This document shows, piece after piece, positions 1 to 8,263 of a stretch of 64,000 bases of DNA. The notes beneath the pieces are model-generated. The model saw only the letters and a program-made list of their open reading frames with translations, ran no database searches and was not told the origin of the DNA. Each line of letters starts with the position of its first letter. Position 1 is the first letter of the stretch. This DNA comes from Suilimivivens sp964402925 (GTDB lineage Bacteria; Bacillota; Clostridia; Lachnospirales; Lachnospiraceae), in contig CAYOED010000001.1 of the NCBI GenBank assembly GCA_964402925.1, forward strand, positions 75,019 to 139,018, written 5' to 3'. The position numbers and the translations under genes were made by a program.

Positions 1-1930
1 AGGCTTTAAAAACGGGAACCAGTTTCAGACATTGTTAGGAGTGACCGGTTCTGGGAAAACTTTTACCATGGCCAATGTAATAGCAGCGCTTAATAAGCCG
101 ACGTTGATTATTGCGCACAATAAGACCCTCGCTGGACAGTTGTATGGTGAGTTCAAGGAATTTTTCCCTGAGAATGCGGTGGAGTATTTTGTGTCCTACT
201 ATGATTACTATCAACCAGAGGCTTATGTGCCGTCTTCTGACACTTATATCGCCAAGGATTCTTCGGTCAATGATGAGATAGATAAACTGCGCCTGTCGGC
301 AACGGCATCTTTGTCGGAGAGAAAGGATGTCATTGTGGTAGCCAGTGTGTCCTGTATTTATGGGCTGGGAAGTCCCGACGATTATCAGGAGATGATTGTA
401 TCGCTCCGCCCGGGAATGATCAAAGATCGGGATCAAGTGATAAGAGAATTGATCGATATCCAATATGACAGAAATGATATGGATCTTGATAGAGGGTGCT
501 TTCGGGTCAGAGGAGACGTGGTGGAGATTTATCCTGCGGAGGGTGGAGATTATCTGATCCGGGTGGAATTTTTCGGGGATGAGATAGACAGAATCGCACA
601 GACGGATCCTCTCACCGGGCAGGTTCACGCAGTGCTTGAGCATATAGCAATCTTTCCCGCTTCTCACTATGTTGTTCCGCAGGAAAAGATCAATGCGGCG
701 TGTAAGAATATTGAAATAGAATTGGAAGAGAGAGTCCGATATTTTAAAGGGGAGGACAAGCTTCTGGAAGCGCAGAGAATATCTGAACGTACCAATTTTG
801 ATATTGAGATGCTTAAGGAGACAGGCTTCTGTTCAGGAATTGAAAATTATTCCAGACATCTTGCGGGAATGCCCGCAGGTTCTATGCCTCATACGCTGAT
901 GGACTTTTTTGGAGATGATTATCTGATCATCATAGATGAGTCTCACATGACGATACCTCAGATTGGTGCTATGTTCACAGGTGATCGTTCCAGGAAGACC
1001 ACGCTGGTGGATTATGGATTCAGACTGCCCTCTGCGCTGGATAACAGGCCTCTGTGCTTTGCAGAGTTTGAACAGCATATTGATCAGATGATGTTCGTGT
1101 CCGCAACTCCATCCACCTATGAGCGGGATCATGAACTGCTTCGGACAGAGCAGATCATCCGCCCCACAGGACTTTTGGATCCAGAGATTTCCGTGCGTCC
1201 TGTAGAAGGGCAGATTGATGATCTGATTGCCGAAATAAACAAAGAAACAGAAAAGCACAATAAGGTATTGGTGACTACACTGACAAAGCGTATGGCGGAA
1301 GATCTTACCGACTATATGAATGAGGTTGGAATCCGAGTGAAGTACCTCCACTCGGATATAGATACGCTTGAGAGAGCAGAGATTATCAGGGATATGCGTT
1401 TGGATGTTTTTGATGTATTGGTAGGAATCAATCTCCTCCGGGAAGGACTGGATATTCCTGAGATTTCATTGGTTGCCATTCTGGATGCGGACAAGGAGGG
1501 GTTTTTGCGATCTGAGACTTCTTTGATTCAGACGGTTGGACGTGCGGCAAGGAATGCAGAAGGGCATGTGATCATGTACGCCGATAACATGACGGACTCC
1601 ATGGATGCGGCAATCAGAGAAACGAACAGAAGGCGCAGCATCCAGCAAAAATATAACGATGAGCACGGCATTACGCCTACGACAATTAAGAAAGCTGTGC
1701 GCGACTTGATCAGCATTTCCAAAGTGATTGCCAAAGAAGAACTGCAATTTGAGAAAGATCCTGAATCCATGGACCGCGGTGAACTGGAGAAGTTGATTGC
1801 AAAGATTGAAAAGCAGATGAAGAAAGCAGCCGCAGACCTTAACTTTGAAATGGCGGCAGAGCTGCGTGACAAGATGGTTGAACTTAAGAAGAAATTGAAA
1901 GAACTGGATGATGAAGAAAAGAAAAAATAG
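1..1930 (+). CDS. uvrB: UvrABC excision nuclease subunit B, 5'-truncated by window edge
   Basis: UvrB is the damage-verifying helicase-like subunit of nucleotide excision repair; it takes DNA from UvrA2 and recruits UvrC. The frame is open from base 2 with no start, and the first visible residues (GFKNGNQFQTLLGVTGSGKT) lead straight into the Walker A motif GVTGSGKT, so about 25-35 N-terminal residues lie outside the window. Also visible are the beta-hairpin region YYDYYQPEAYVP, the DESH helicase motif II, the motif VI-like QTVGRAARN, and a C-terminal UVR motif (around EKQMKKAAADLNFEMAAELRDK) used for UvrC/UvrA contact. It ends with TAG and is followed 45 bases later by uvrA, the usual Firmicutes order, so the two are probably co-transcribed. 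The TTG at 32 is internal and not a real start. Confidence 0.97.
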   Translation, partial: GFKNGNQFQTLLGVTGSGKTFTMANVIAALNKPTLIIAHNKTLAGQLYGEFKEFFPENAVEYFVSYYDYYQPEAYVPSSDTYIAKDSSVNDEIDKLRLSATASLSERKDVIVVASVSCIYGLGSPDDYQEMIVSLRPGMIKDRDQVIRELIDIQYDRNDMDLDRGCFRVRGDVVEIYPAEGGDYLIRVEFFGDEIDRIAQTDPLTGQVHAVLEHIAIFPASHYVVPQEKINAACKNIEIELEERVRYFKGEDKLLEAQRISERTNFDIEMLKETGFCSGIENYSRHLAGMPAGSMPHTLMDFFGDDYLIIIDESHMTIPQIGAMFTGDRSRKTTLVDYGFRLPSALDNRPLCFAEFEQHIDQMMFVSATPSTYERDHELLRTEQIIRPTGLLDPEISVRPVEGQIDDLIAEINKETEKHNKVLVTTLTKRMAEDLTDYMNEVGIRVKYLHSDIDTLERAEIIRDMRLDVFDVLVGINLLREGLDIPEISLVAILDADKEGFLRSETSLIQTVGRAARNAEGHVIMYADNMTDSMDAAIRETNRRRSIQQKYNDEHGITPTTIKKAVRDLISISKVIAKEELQFEKDPESMDRGELEKLIAKIEKQMKKAAADLNFEMAAELRDKMVELKKKLKELDDEEKKK

Positions 1931-1975
1931 AAATGATAGACAGAGGATAATGAACGGAAAGGTGTGGTTATTGAA

Positions 1976-4870
1976 ATGAAATTATCAGATAAGCATGTGG
2001 AAGTACCGAAAATACGGCCAAGAGAATATATCAAGATACGAGGCGCCAGTGAGCATAACCTGCAGGGGCTGGATGTGGACATTCCGCGAAATGAACTGGT
2101 GGTGCTCACGGGACTTTCTGGATCCGGTAAATCATCACTGGCTTTTGACACAATCTATGCAGAAGGGCAGAGAAGATATATGGAATCGCTCTCTTCCTAT
2201 GCAAGACAGTTCCTTGGACAGATGGAAAAACCGAATGTGGAAAAGATAGAAGGGCTTTCCCCGGCAATTTCCATCGACCAGAAGTCAACAAATAGAAATC
2301 CTCGTTCTACGGTGGGGACGGTTACGGAAATATATGATTATTTCAGGCTCCTGTATGCGAGAATAGGTATTCCTCACTGCCCTAACTGTGGGAAAGAGAT
2401 AAAAAAACAGAGCGTAGACCAGATGGTGGATCAGATTATGGAGTTGGAGGAAGGAGCCAGAATCCAGCTTCTTGCTCCGGTTGTCCGCGGCAGGAAAGGT
2501 GAGCACAGCAAAGTGTTTGACCGTGCGAAAAGGAGCGGCTATGTGCGCGTGCGTGTGGACGGCAATTTGTATGAGTTGACGGAAGAGATCAAACTTGATA
2601 AGAATATCAAGCATAACATAGAAATAGTAGTCGACAGGCTTGTAATAAAGCCGGGAATCGAGAGAAGACTTACTGATTCCATAGAAAATGTACTTGCGCT
2701 GGCGGAGGGACTTTTGATGGTGGATATCATTGACGGAGAGACCATTCAATTCAGCCAGAGCTTTGCCTGTCCTGACTGCGGGGTCAGCATCAGTGAGATT
2801 GAACCGAGAAGCTTTTCTTTTAATAATCCCTTCGGAGCCTGCCCGGTATGCTTTGGGCTTGGCTACAAAATGGAGTTCGATCCTGATCTGATGATTCCGG
2901 ACAGGACGTTGAGCCTTAGTGAAGGCGCGATTCAGGTAATGGGATGGCAGTCCAGCAGTGACCCGGGCAGTTTTACCAATGCACTTTTGCAAGCACTTGC
3001 CAGAGAATATGAGTTCAGTTTGGATACGCCGGTGGAGGATTTGCCGGAATCTATTTTTGATATGCTGATTCATGGAACGGGAGGCAGAGAGGTAAAAGTT
3101 CACTATAAAGGACAGCGGGGCGAGGGCGTTTATCCGGTGGCATTTGAAGGTCTTATTAAAAATGTGGAACGGAAGTACAGAGAGACTGGCTCGGATATTA
3201 TCAAACAGGAGTATGAAACTTTTATGCGCATCACGCCTTGCAAAGAATGTGGCGGTATGAGGTTGAAAAAAGAATCTCTGGCTGTTACGGTATCTGACAA
3301 GAGCATTTTTGAAGTTACTTCCATGTCTATTCGAGAACTTTATTCTTTTCTTGGGGAAATGCAGCTTTCCACACAGCAGTTACTGATTGGAAAGCAGGTG
3401 CTTAAGGAGATTAATGCGAGAGTAGGTTTCCTGATAGATGTAGGTCTGGATTATTTGTCTCTGGCAAGAGCGACGGGAACGCTTTCCGGCGGCGAAGCGC
3501 AGAGGATCCGCCTGGCTACCCAGATTGGTTCCGGTCTGGTAGGGGTCTGCTATATACTGGACGAACCCAGTATAGGACTTCATCAGAAGGATAATGACAA
3601 GCTTTTGAATACTTTGAAAAATCTTCGCGACCTTGGGAATACGATGATTGTAGTGGAACATGATGAGGATACGATGCTGGAAGCGGATCACGTTGTGGAT
3701 ATCGGTCCGGGAGCGGGCTCTCACGGTGGACAAGTGGTAGCACAGGGAACCGCAAAGGAAATCATGGAAGTGGAAGAATCCATTACAGGACAGTACCTGA
3801 GCGGAAAGAAGCAGGTTCCGGTACCGGAGACGCGCCGTCAGCCCAAAGGATGGCTGACTGTGACAGGCGCTAAGGAAAATAATCTGAAAAATATTTCAGT
3901 GAAAATTCCGTTGGGTGTGCTGACCTGTGTGACAGGTGTCTCGGGTTCGGGGAAAAGCTCTCTGGTTAATGAGATTCTCTATAAAAGGCTTGCAAGGGAT
4001 TTGAACCGTGCAAGGACGATCCCGGGAAAGCACAAGAATATTACGGGAATAGAGAAATTAGATAAGGTCATTGATATTGACCAGTCGCCCATCGGAAGAA
4101 CGCCTCGTTCCAATCCTGCCACTTATACGGGGGTCTTTGATATGATCAGAGATTTATTTGCGGGAACGCCGGATGCAAAGGCAAGAGGGTATAAGAAAGG
4201 CAGATTCAGTTTTAATGTGAAGGGCGGACGGTGCGAAGCCTGCGGCGGGGATGGAATCATAAAAATAGAAATGCATTTCCTGCCCGATGTTTATGTGCCC
4301 TGTGAAGTCTGCGGCGGTAAACGATACAACAGAGAAACCCTTGAGGTTAGATATAAAGGGAAAAATATTTATGATGTACTTGACATGACCGTAGAGGAAG
4401 CGGTACCTTTCTTTGAGAATCTTCCTTCTATACGAAGAAAAATAGAAACTTTGAACGACGTGGGCCTTTCCTATGTAAAGCTCGGACAGCCTTCTACCAC
4501 CTTATCCGGCGGTGAGGCGCAAAGAATCAAGCTTGCTACGGAGTTAAGCAAGCGCAGCACGGGAAATACGATTTATATTCTGGATGAGCCTACTACCGGT
4601 CTTCACTTTGCGGATGTGCATAAGTTGGTTGAAATTCTGCACAGACTAGCTGACGGCGGAAACACGGTGGTGTTAATTGAACATAATCTGGATGTAATCA
4701 AGACGGCGGATTATATTATCGATATGGGACCGGACGGCGGTGACAGGGGCGGAGAAGTGGTCGCTTCGGGAACGCCGGAGGAGGTTTCGGAGCATTCGGA
4801 TTCTTATACGGGACAATATGTGAAAAAAATGTTGAAAAAGTATAAAGAAAATAAAGAAAAGTACCGATAA
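1976..4870 (+). CDS. uvrA: UvrABC excision nuclease subunit A
   Basis: UvrA is the dimeric ABC-type ATPase that finds bulky DNA lesions and loads UvrB. Both ABC modules are present: Walker A GLSGSGKSS near residue 46 and GVSGSGKSS in the second half, two LSGGEAQRI signatures and two DEP Walker B motifs. Three Cys-rich zinc modules are visible (CPNCGKEI; CPDCG...CPVC; CEACGGDG...CEVCGG). About 964 residues, normal for the family. The frame also offers a GTG at 1964, but the only purine-rich ribosome site (GGAAAGG, 1956-1962) abuts that GTG, so ATG 1976 is preferred; the start is the only uncertain point. It follows uvrB by 45 bases and ends in an intrinsic terminator. Confidence 0.97.
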   Translation: MKLSDKHVEVPKIRPREYIKIRGASEHNLQGLDVDIPRNELVVLTGLSGSGKSSLAFDTIYAEGQRRYMESLSSYARQFLGQMEKPNVEKIEGLSPAISIDQKSTNRNPRSTVGTVTEIYDYFRLLYARIGIPHCPNCGKEIKKQSVDQMVDQIMELEEGARIQLLAPVVRGRKGEHSKVFDRAKRSGYVRVRVDGNLYELTEEIKLDKNIKHNIEIVVDRLVIKPGIERRLTDSIENVLALAEGLLMVDIIDGETIQFSQSFACPDCGVSISEIEPRSFSFNNPFGACPVCFGLGYKMEFDPDLMIPDRTLSLSEGAIQVMGWQSSSDPGSFTNALLQALAREYEFSLDTPVEDLPESIFDMLIHGTGGREVKVHYKGQRGEGVYPVAFEGLIKNVERKYRETGSDIIKQEYETFMRITPCKECGGMRLKKESLAVTVSDKSIFEVTSMSIRELYSFLGEMQLSTQQLLIGKQVLKEINARVGFLIDVGLDYLSLARATGTLSGGEAQRIRLATQIGSGLVGVCYILDEPSIGLHQKDNDKLLNTLKNLRDLGNTMIVVEHDEDTMLEADHVVDIGPGAGSHGGQVVAQGTAKEIMEVEESITGQYLSGKKQVPVPETRRQPKGWLTVTGAKENNLKNISVKIPLGVLTCVTGVSGSGKSSLVNEILYKRLARDLNRARTIPGKHKNITGIEKLDKVIDIDQSPIGRTPRSNPATYTGVFDMIRDLFAGTPDAKARGYKKGRFSFNVKGGRCEACGGDGIIKIEMHFLPDVYVPCEVCGGKRYNRETLEVRYKGKNIYDVLDMTVEEAVPFFENLPSIRRKIETLNDVGLSYVKLGQPSTTLSGGEAQRIKLATELSKRSTGNTIYILDEPTTGLHFADVHKLVEILHRLADGGNTVVLIEHNLDVIKTADYIIDMGPDGGDRGGEVVASGTPEEVSEHSDSYTGQYVKKMLKKYKENKEKYR

Positions 4871-4882
4871 ATATCTCAGAGC

Positions 4883-4943
4883 ATGGATGCAACATTAAGA
4901 AGCGGATGGAGCCGTTTTTACATGTTGTATCCATTTTTATTAA
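4883..4943 (+). terminator. Intrinsic terminator after uvrA
   Basis: ATGGATGCAACAT (4883-4895) pairs with ATGTTGTATCCAT (4922-4934) with one G:T wobble, a 13-bp stem with a 26-base loop, followed by TTTTATTAATTTTTT. It separates the uvr genes from the mbl/flagellar unit. Confidence 0.7.
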
Positions 4944-4960
4944 TTTTTTGTGAAATCTAT

Positions 4961-4988
4961 TTGAAAAAAAATTTGTATGGGTTATAAT
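4961..4988 (+). promoter_or_regulatory. Probable sigma-A promoter of the mbl-flagellar unit
   Basis: TTGAAA (4961-4966), a 16-base spacer and a perfect TATAAT (4983-4988) lie about 60 bases before the mbl start and just after the uvrA terminator. Leader with GAAAGGGG ribosome site at 5033-5040. Confidence 0.7.
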
Positions 4989-5049
4989 AACTGCATATGC
5001 GTCTGATTATAATTGATTTTTATTTAAACATAGAAAGGGGTACAACGCA

Positions 5050-6042
5050 ATGCAGTACACAGATATCGGAATCGATTTGGGAACCGCAAGTATATTGGTT
5101 TACATCAGAGGGAGAGGTGTCGTTTTAAAAGAGCCCTCAGTTGTAGCTTTTGATAGAGATACGAACCGGATTAAAGCAATCGGAGAGGATGCAAGGCTGA
5201 TGCTTGGAAGAACGCCCGGCAACATTGTAGCCGTTCGCCCTTTACGTCAAGGGGTTATTTCTGATTACAGAGTAACAGAGCAGATGATGAAATATTTTAT
5301 TCAAAAGGCACTGGGAAGGAAAACCTTCAGGAAGCCAAGAATAGCTGTCTGCGTACCCAGTGGTGTTACAGAGGTAGAGAAGAAAGCGGTTCAGGATGCT
5401 ACTTATCAGGCAGGCGCACGAGATGTTTTCATTATAGAAGAACCTATTGCGGCAGCTATAGGTGCAGGCATTGATATTTCCAAGCCCTGCGGGAATATGA
5501 TTGTGGATATTGGAGGCGGTACTTCCGATATTGCCGTTATTTCCTTAGGCGGTACTGTTGTCAGCGCATCCATCAAAATTGCCGGGGACGATTTTGACGA
5601 AGCGCTTGTGAGATATATGAGAAAGAAACATAATCTGCTGATTGGTGAAAGAACAGCAGAGGATATTAAGATAAAAATCGGTTCTGCATTCAAACGTCCC
5701 GAAGTGGACTATATGGATGTAAGGGGACGTAATCTGGTTACCGGTCTTCCCAAGACAGTAAAGGTTTCTTCTGAGGAAACAGAAGAGGCGCTTAAGGAAA
5801 CGACAGCCCAGATTATCGAAACAATTCACAGCGTGCTTGAAAAGACGCCGCCTGAATTGGCTGCTGATATTGCAGATAGGGGAATTGTACTTACAGGAGG
5901 CGGGAGCCTTCTTCGAGGCCTGGAAGATTTGATTGCAGAAAAAACAGGGATTAATACCATGACGGCAGAAGATCCTATGACAGCAGTTGCAATCGGTACA
6001 GGTAAATATGTGGAATTTCTCGCTGGCTATAACGAAGATTAA
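5050..6042 (+). CDS. mbl: MreB/Mbl-family actin-like cell-shape protein
   Basis: Bacterial actin that polymerises under the membrane and guides the elongation machinery for lateral cell-wall synthesis. The ATPase fold is clear: phosphate-1 loop IGIDLGTAS near residue 7, phosphate-2 VDIGGGTSDIAV near 155, adenosine motif LTGGGSLLRG near 285. The 330-residue length is typical. GAAAGGGG sits 9 bases before ATG 5050. Directly downstream are two flagellar rod/hook genes, the same neighbourhood as Bacillus subtilis mbl-flhO-flhP, which argues for Mbl rather than the mreBCD-linked MreB. Assignment to Mbl rather than MreB is inference from context. Confidence 0.9.
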   Translation: MQYTDIGIDLGTASILVYIRGRGVVLKEPSVVAFDRDTNRIKAIGEDARLMLGRTPGNIVAVRPLRQGVISDYRVTEQMMKYFIQKALGRKTFRKPRIAVCVPSGVTEVEKKAVQDATYQAGARDVFIIEEPIAAAIGAGIDISKPCGNMIVDIGGGTSDIAVISLGGTVVSASIKIAGDDFDEALVRYMRKKHNLLIGERTAEDIKIKIGSAFKRPEVDYMDVRGRNLVTGLPKTVKVSSEETEEALKETTAQIIETIHSVLEKTPPELAADIADRGIVLTGGGSLLRGLEDLIAEKTGINTMTAEDPMTAVAIGTGKYVEFLAGYNED

Positions 6043-6089
6043 TTAAGCCAGTGCGTGATGAATAAGTATTTCTGGAGGAAAGGTGTTTT

Positions 6090-6866
6090 ATGGTTAAGGG
6101 TTTGTATACGGCCTATACGGGCATGTTGAACGAACAGCATAGAATGGATGTGCTGACGAACAATCTGGCAAATGCAGATACCAATGGTTTTAAAAAGGAA
6201 GGGGCTACCAGCCAGTCGTTCGATGCTATTTTAGCATATAAGATTAAAGATTCTTCGGAGGGAACTCATCTTTCCAGACGATTGGGAGTCAATCATCCGG
6301 GTGTGAAGATTGGAGAAGGCTACACGGATTTTTCGCAGGGTCCAATTAAAGCGACGGGGAATACTTATGATCTGGCTTTAACGGATTCCGGATTTTTTGC
6401 AGTTGAGTTTACAAATAAAGCAGGTGAGACCTCTATAAAATATACCAGAGACGGCGATTTTACCTTGACAGAGAGCGGGCGTCTGGTTACCAGAGACGGG
6501 GATCCGGTATTGGATGTAAATGGCTCGCCCATTGAAGTCAATCAGCTTTTGCCGGTAGAAATAAACAGCAGCGGACAGATTATACAGGATGGAAGAGTGG
6601 TAGCAACCATTCAGATTACAGATTTTGAGAACTATGATTATCTGGAACGCTACGGGGAAAATTATTTTCAGCCCATAGAAGGTGCCCAGGAAAAAGAGGC
6701 AGCAGCTGAAGTACGCTCAGGATATCTGGAGACATCTAACATGTCAGTGGTAACGGAAATGGTCAATATGATTACGGTTTCCCGTGCTTACGAAAGTAAC
6801 CAGAAAGTAATTACGACTTATGACAGTACGTTAGAGATTGCAGCTAATCAGCTTGGCAGAGTTTAA
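6090..6866 (+). CDS. Flagellar hook-basal body protein, FlgF/FlgG family (FlhO-like)
   Basis: Component of the flagellar rod/proximal hook, exported through the flagellar type III apparatus and assembled outside the membrane. The N-terminus MVKGLYTAYTGM...LTNNLANADTNGFKK is the signature rod-protein helix (Flg_bb_rod), and the C-terminus (LETSNMSVVTEMVNMITVSRAYESNQKV) is the matching Flg_bbr_C helix; the two form the D0 coiled coil. 258 residues, typical for FlgF. GGAGGAAAGG lies just before ATG 6090. Second gene of the mbl unit, and followed after 11 bases by a paralog. FlhO-like or FlgF-like is the best reading; which distal or proximal rod position it takes cannot be told from sequence alone. 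Confidence 0.92.
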   Translation: MVKGLYTAYTGMLNEQHRMDVLTNNLANADTNGFKKEGATSQSFDAILAYKIKDSSEGTHLSRRLGVNHPGVKIGEGYTDFSQGPIKATGNTYDLALTDSGFFAVEFTNKAGETSIKYTRDGDFTLTESGRLVTRDGDPVLDVNGSPIEVNQLLPVEINSSGQIIQDGRVVATIQITDFENYDYLERYGENYFQPIEGAQEKEAAAEVRSGYLETSNMSVVTEMVNMITVSRAYESNQKVITTYDSTLEIAANQLGRV

Positions 6867-6877
6867 GGAGGTAGTGC

Positions 6878-7696
6878 ATGGTTAGGAGTTTATGGACTGC
6901 GGCAACAGGTATGAATGCCCAGCAGACAAATGTAGATACGATAGCAAACAATTTATCAAATGTTAATACGGTGGGATATAAGGCGCAGGTGGCACAGTTT
7001 AAGTCATTGCTTTATCAGACGTTGCAGACTGCTACTACCACTGCAAACGGTGATCCTAAGCCGACCAGCTCACAGGTGGGATTAGGTGTAAGAAATTCAT
7101 CCATTAATTCCATATTTACGCAGGGAAGTCTTCTTTCTTCGAACAGCGATACATCTTTTGCGATAGAGGGAGCAGGATACTTTGCAATCCGTAACGCTGA
7201 CGGAGAAACAAATTATACCCGTAACGGTGACTTTACCTGGGCAATGAATGGTAATGGTACAATGATTCTGACCAATCAGGATGGGCTTCCTGTTTTGAGT
7301 TCCACAGGAACCACTATCACCCTTGATGCCAATCGTGTGACCAGCAGAATTACCATCAGCAAGGAGGGTACGCTTTATTATCCTGATGCCAACGGAACTC
7401 CTCAGTCATTGGGAGTTACCATAGGTATGTATCAGTTCAACAATCCGGGAGGACTGGTGAGAAAAGGCGATACTTTGTGGCAGGTTTCTCCTGCCAGCGG
7501 TGAGGCATTAAATGAGGCAACCAACAATAATGTGGTAAAGAGCAGAATGGTTCAGAACTATCTGGAAGGATCTAATGTGCAGGTTGCAGATGAGATGGTA
7601 AATCTGATTGTGGCGCAGAGAGCTTACGAAATGAATTCAAAGGCAATCACCACCACAGATGAAATGATGCAGACAGCAAACAACTTGAAACGGTAG
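6878..7696 (+). CDS. flgG: Flagellar basal-body rod protein FlgG/FlhP-like
   Basis: Rod protein paralogous to the gene 11 bases upstream. The N-terminal helix MVRSLWTAATGMNAQQTNVD with NNLSNVNTVGYKA and the C-terminal helix EGSNVQVADEMVNLIVAQRAYEMNSKAI are the standard Flg_bb_rod and Flg_bbr_C ends, and the central Ser/Thr/Asn-rich part is the variable D1 region. 272 residues. The ending (NSKAITTTDEMMQTANNLKR) is closer to FlgG than to FlgF. Part of the mbl-flg-rod-binding unit. The distinction between FlgG and FlhP is by position only. Confidence 0.92.
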   Translation: MVRSLWTAATGMNAQQTNVDTIANNLSNVNTVGYKAQVAQFKSLLYQTLQTATTTANGDPKPTSSQVGLGVRNSSINSIFTQGSLLSSNSDTSFAIEGAGYFAIRNADGETNYTRNGDFTWAMNGNGTMILTNQDGLPVLSSTGTTITLDANRVTSRITISKEGTLYYPDANGTPQSLGVTIGMYQFNNPGGLVRKGDTLWQVSPASGEALNEATNNNVVKSRMVQNYLEGSNVQVADEMVNLIVAQRAYEMNSKAITTTDEMMQTANNLKR

Positions 7697-7698
7697 AA

Positions 7699-7749
7699 CA
7701 AGCTGCAATAAAGATTGCAGCTTGAGAAATTTGCCATATGGCAAATTTC
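7699..7749 (+). repeat. Two adjacent perfect inverted repeats between rod genes
   Basis: First: an 11-bp perfect stem (7699-7709 with 7714-7724) and AAAG loop. Second: a 24-base uninterrupted palindrome (7726-7749) with arms GAAATTTGCCAT and ATGGCAAATTTC. There is no T-run after either, so this is not a standard terminator. It may be an mRNA processing/stability element or a protein site between flgG and the rod-binding gene. Confidence 0.6.
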
Positions 7750-7792
7750 CGTGGACGGAACTGAGATTAAGATATAGAAAGGAAGAGGATAG

Positions 7793-8146
7793 ATGGATAT
7801 TGGCGAAGTTTCTTCTTTGTATACGAATTATCTGCAAAGTCAGAGTACTGCAGAGTCAAAATTAAAAGAGACAATTAATGGAACGGACTATTCTCAGGCT
7901 TCGGAGGATGAACTGCTCAGCGCCTGTAAACAGTTTGAGGCATATTTCTTAGAGCAGGTGTTTAAGGAAATGCAGAAAACGGTAGACTGCTTTAAGTCAG
8001 ACGATGGAATAAATCCTAACAATAATCTGGTAGATTATTTTGGCGATAATGCGATTCAGGAACTGGCTGCAACGTCCACAGAACTTCAGGGCTTAGGACT
8101 TGCGCAGACTCTGTATGAGCAGATGAAGAGGAATTATAATCTATAA
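7793..8146 (+). CDS. Rod-binding protein (FlgJ N-terminal domain type)
   Basis: 117-residue protein equivalent to the N-terminal, rod-scaffolding half of FlgJ without the muramidase half, which is usual in Firmicutes. Recognised by the block SACKQFEAYFLEQVFKEMQKT followed by LVDYFGDNAIQELAATSTELQGLGLAQTLYEQMKRNY (Rod-binding family). A GAAAGGAAGAGG ribosome site lies just upstream. Last gene of the mbl-flagellar unit, before a terminator at about 8201. Confidence 0.85.
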   Translation: MDIGEVSSLYTNYLQSQSTAESKLKETINGTDYSQASEDELLSACKQFEAYFLEQVFKEMQKTVDCFKSDDGINPNNNLVDYFGDNAIQELAATSTELQGLGLAQTLYEQMKRNYNL

Positions 8147-8200
8147 AATGAAACAAACGCTGCCGTGCTTCGCGCATCAGCGGATTTAAAGAAATAAAGG

Positions 8201-8246
8201 CTGCTGAAATGAGACGGATTGCCGTCTTGTTTGGCAGTCTTTTTAT
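8201..8246 (+). terminator. Intrinsic terminator of the mbl-flagellar unit
   Basis: CTGC pairs with GCAG (8234-8237), and an inner arm AAATGAGACGG pairs with CCGTCTTGTTT around an ATTG loop, followed by TCTTTTT. It lies between the rod-binding gene and recD2 and runs into the region where an upstream TTG could be mistaken for the recD2 start. Confidence 0.7.
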
Positions 8247-8263
8247 CGACGGGAGGACTTTTT

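Noticed and set aside
32..1930. TTG 32 as uvrB start
   Set aside because: The frame is open to base 2 with conserved UvrB residues before TTG; it is internal.
5050..8146. Complete flagellar operon
   Set aside because: Only three rod-related genes are present; the rest of the flagellum is outside the window.
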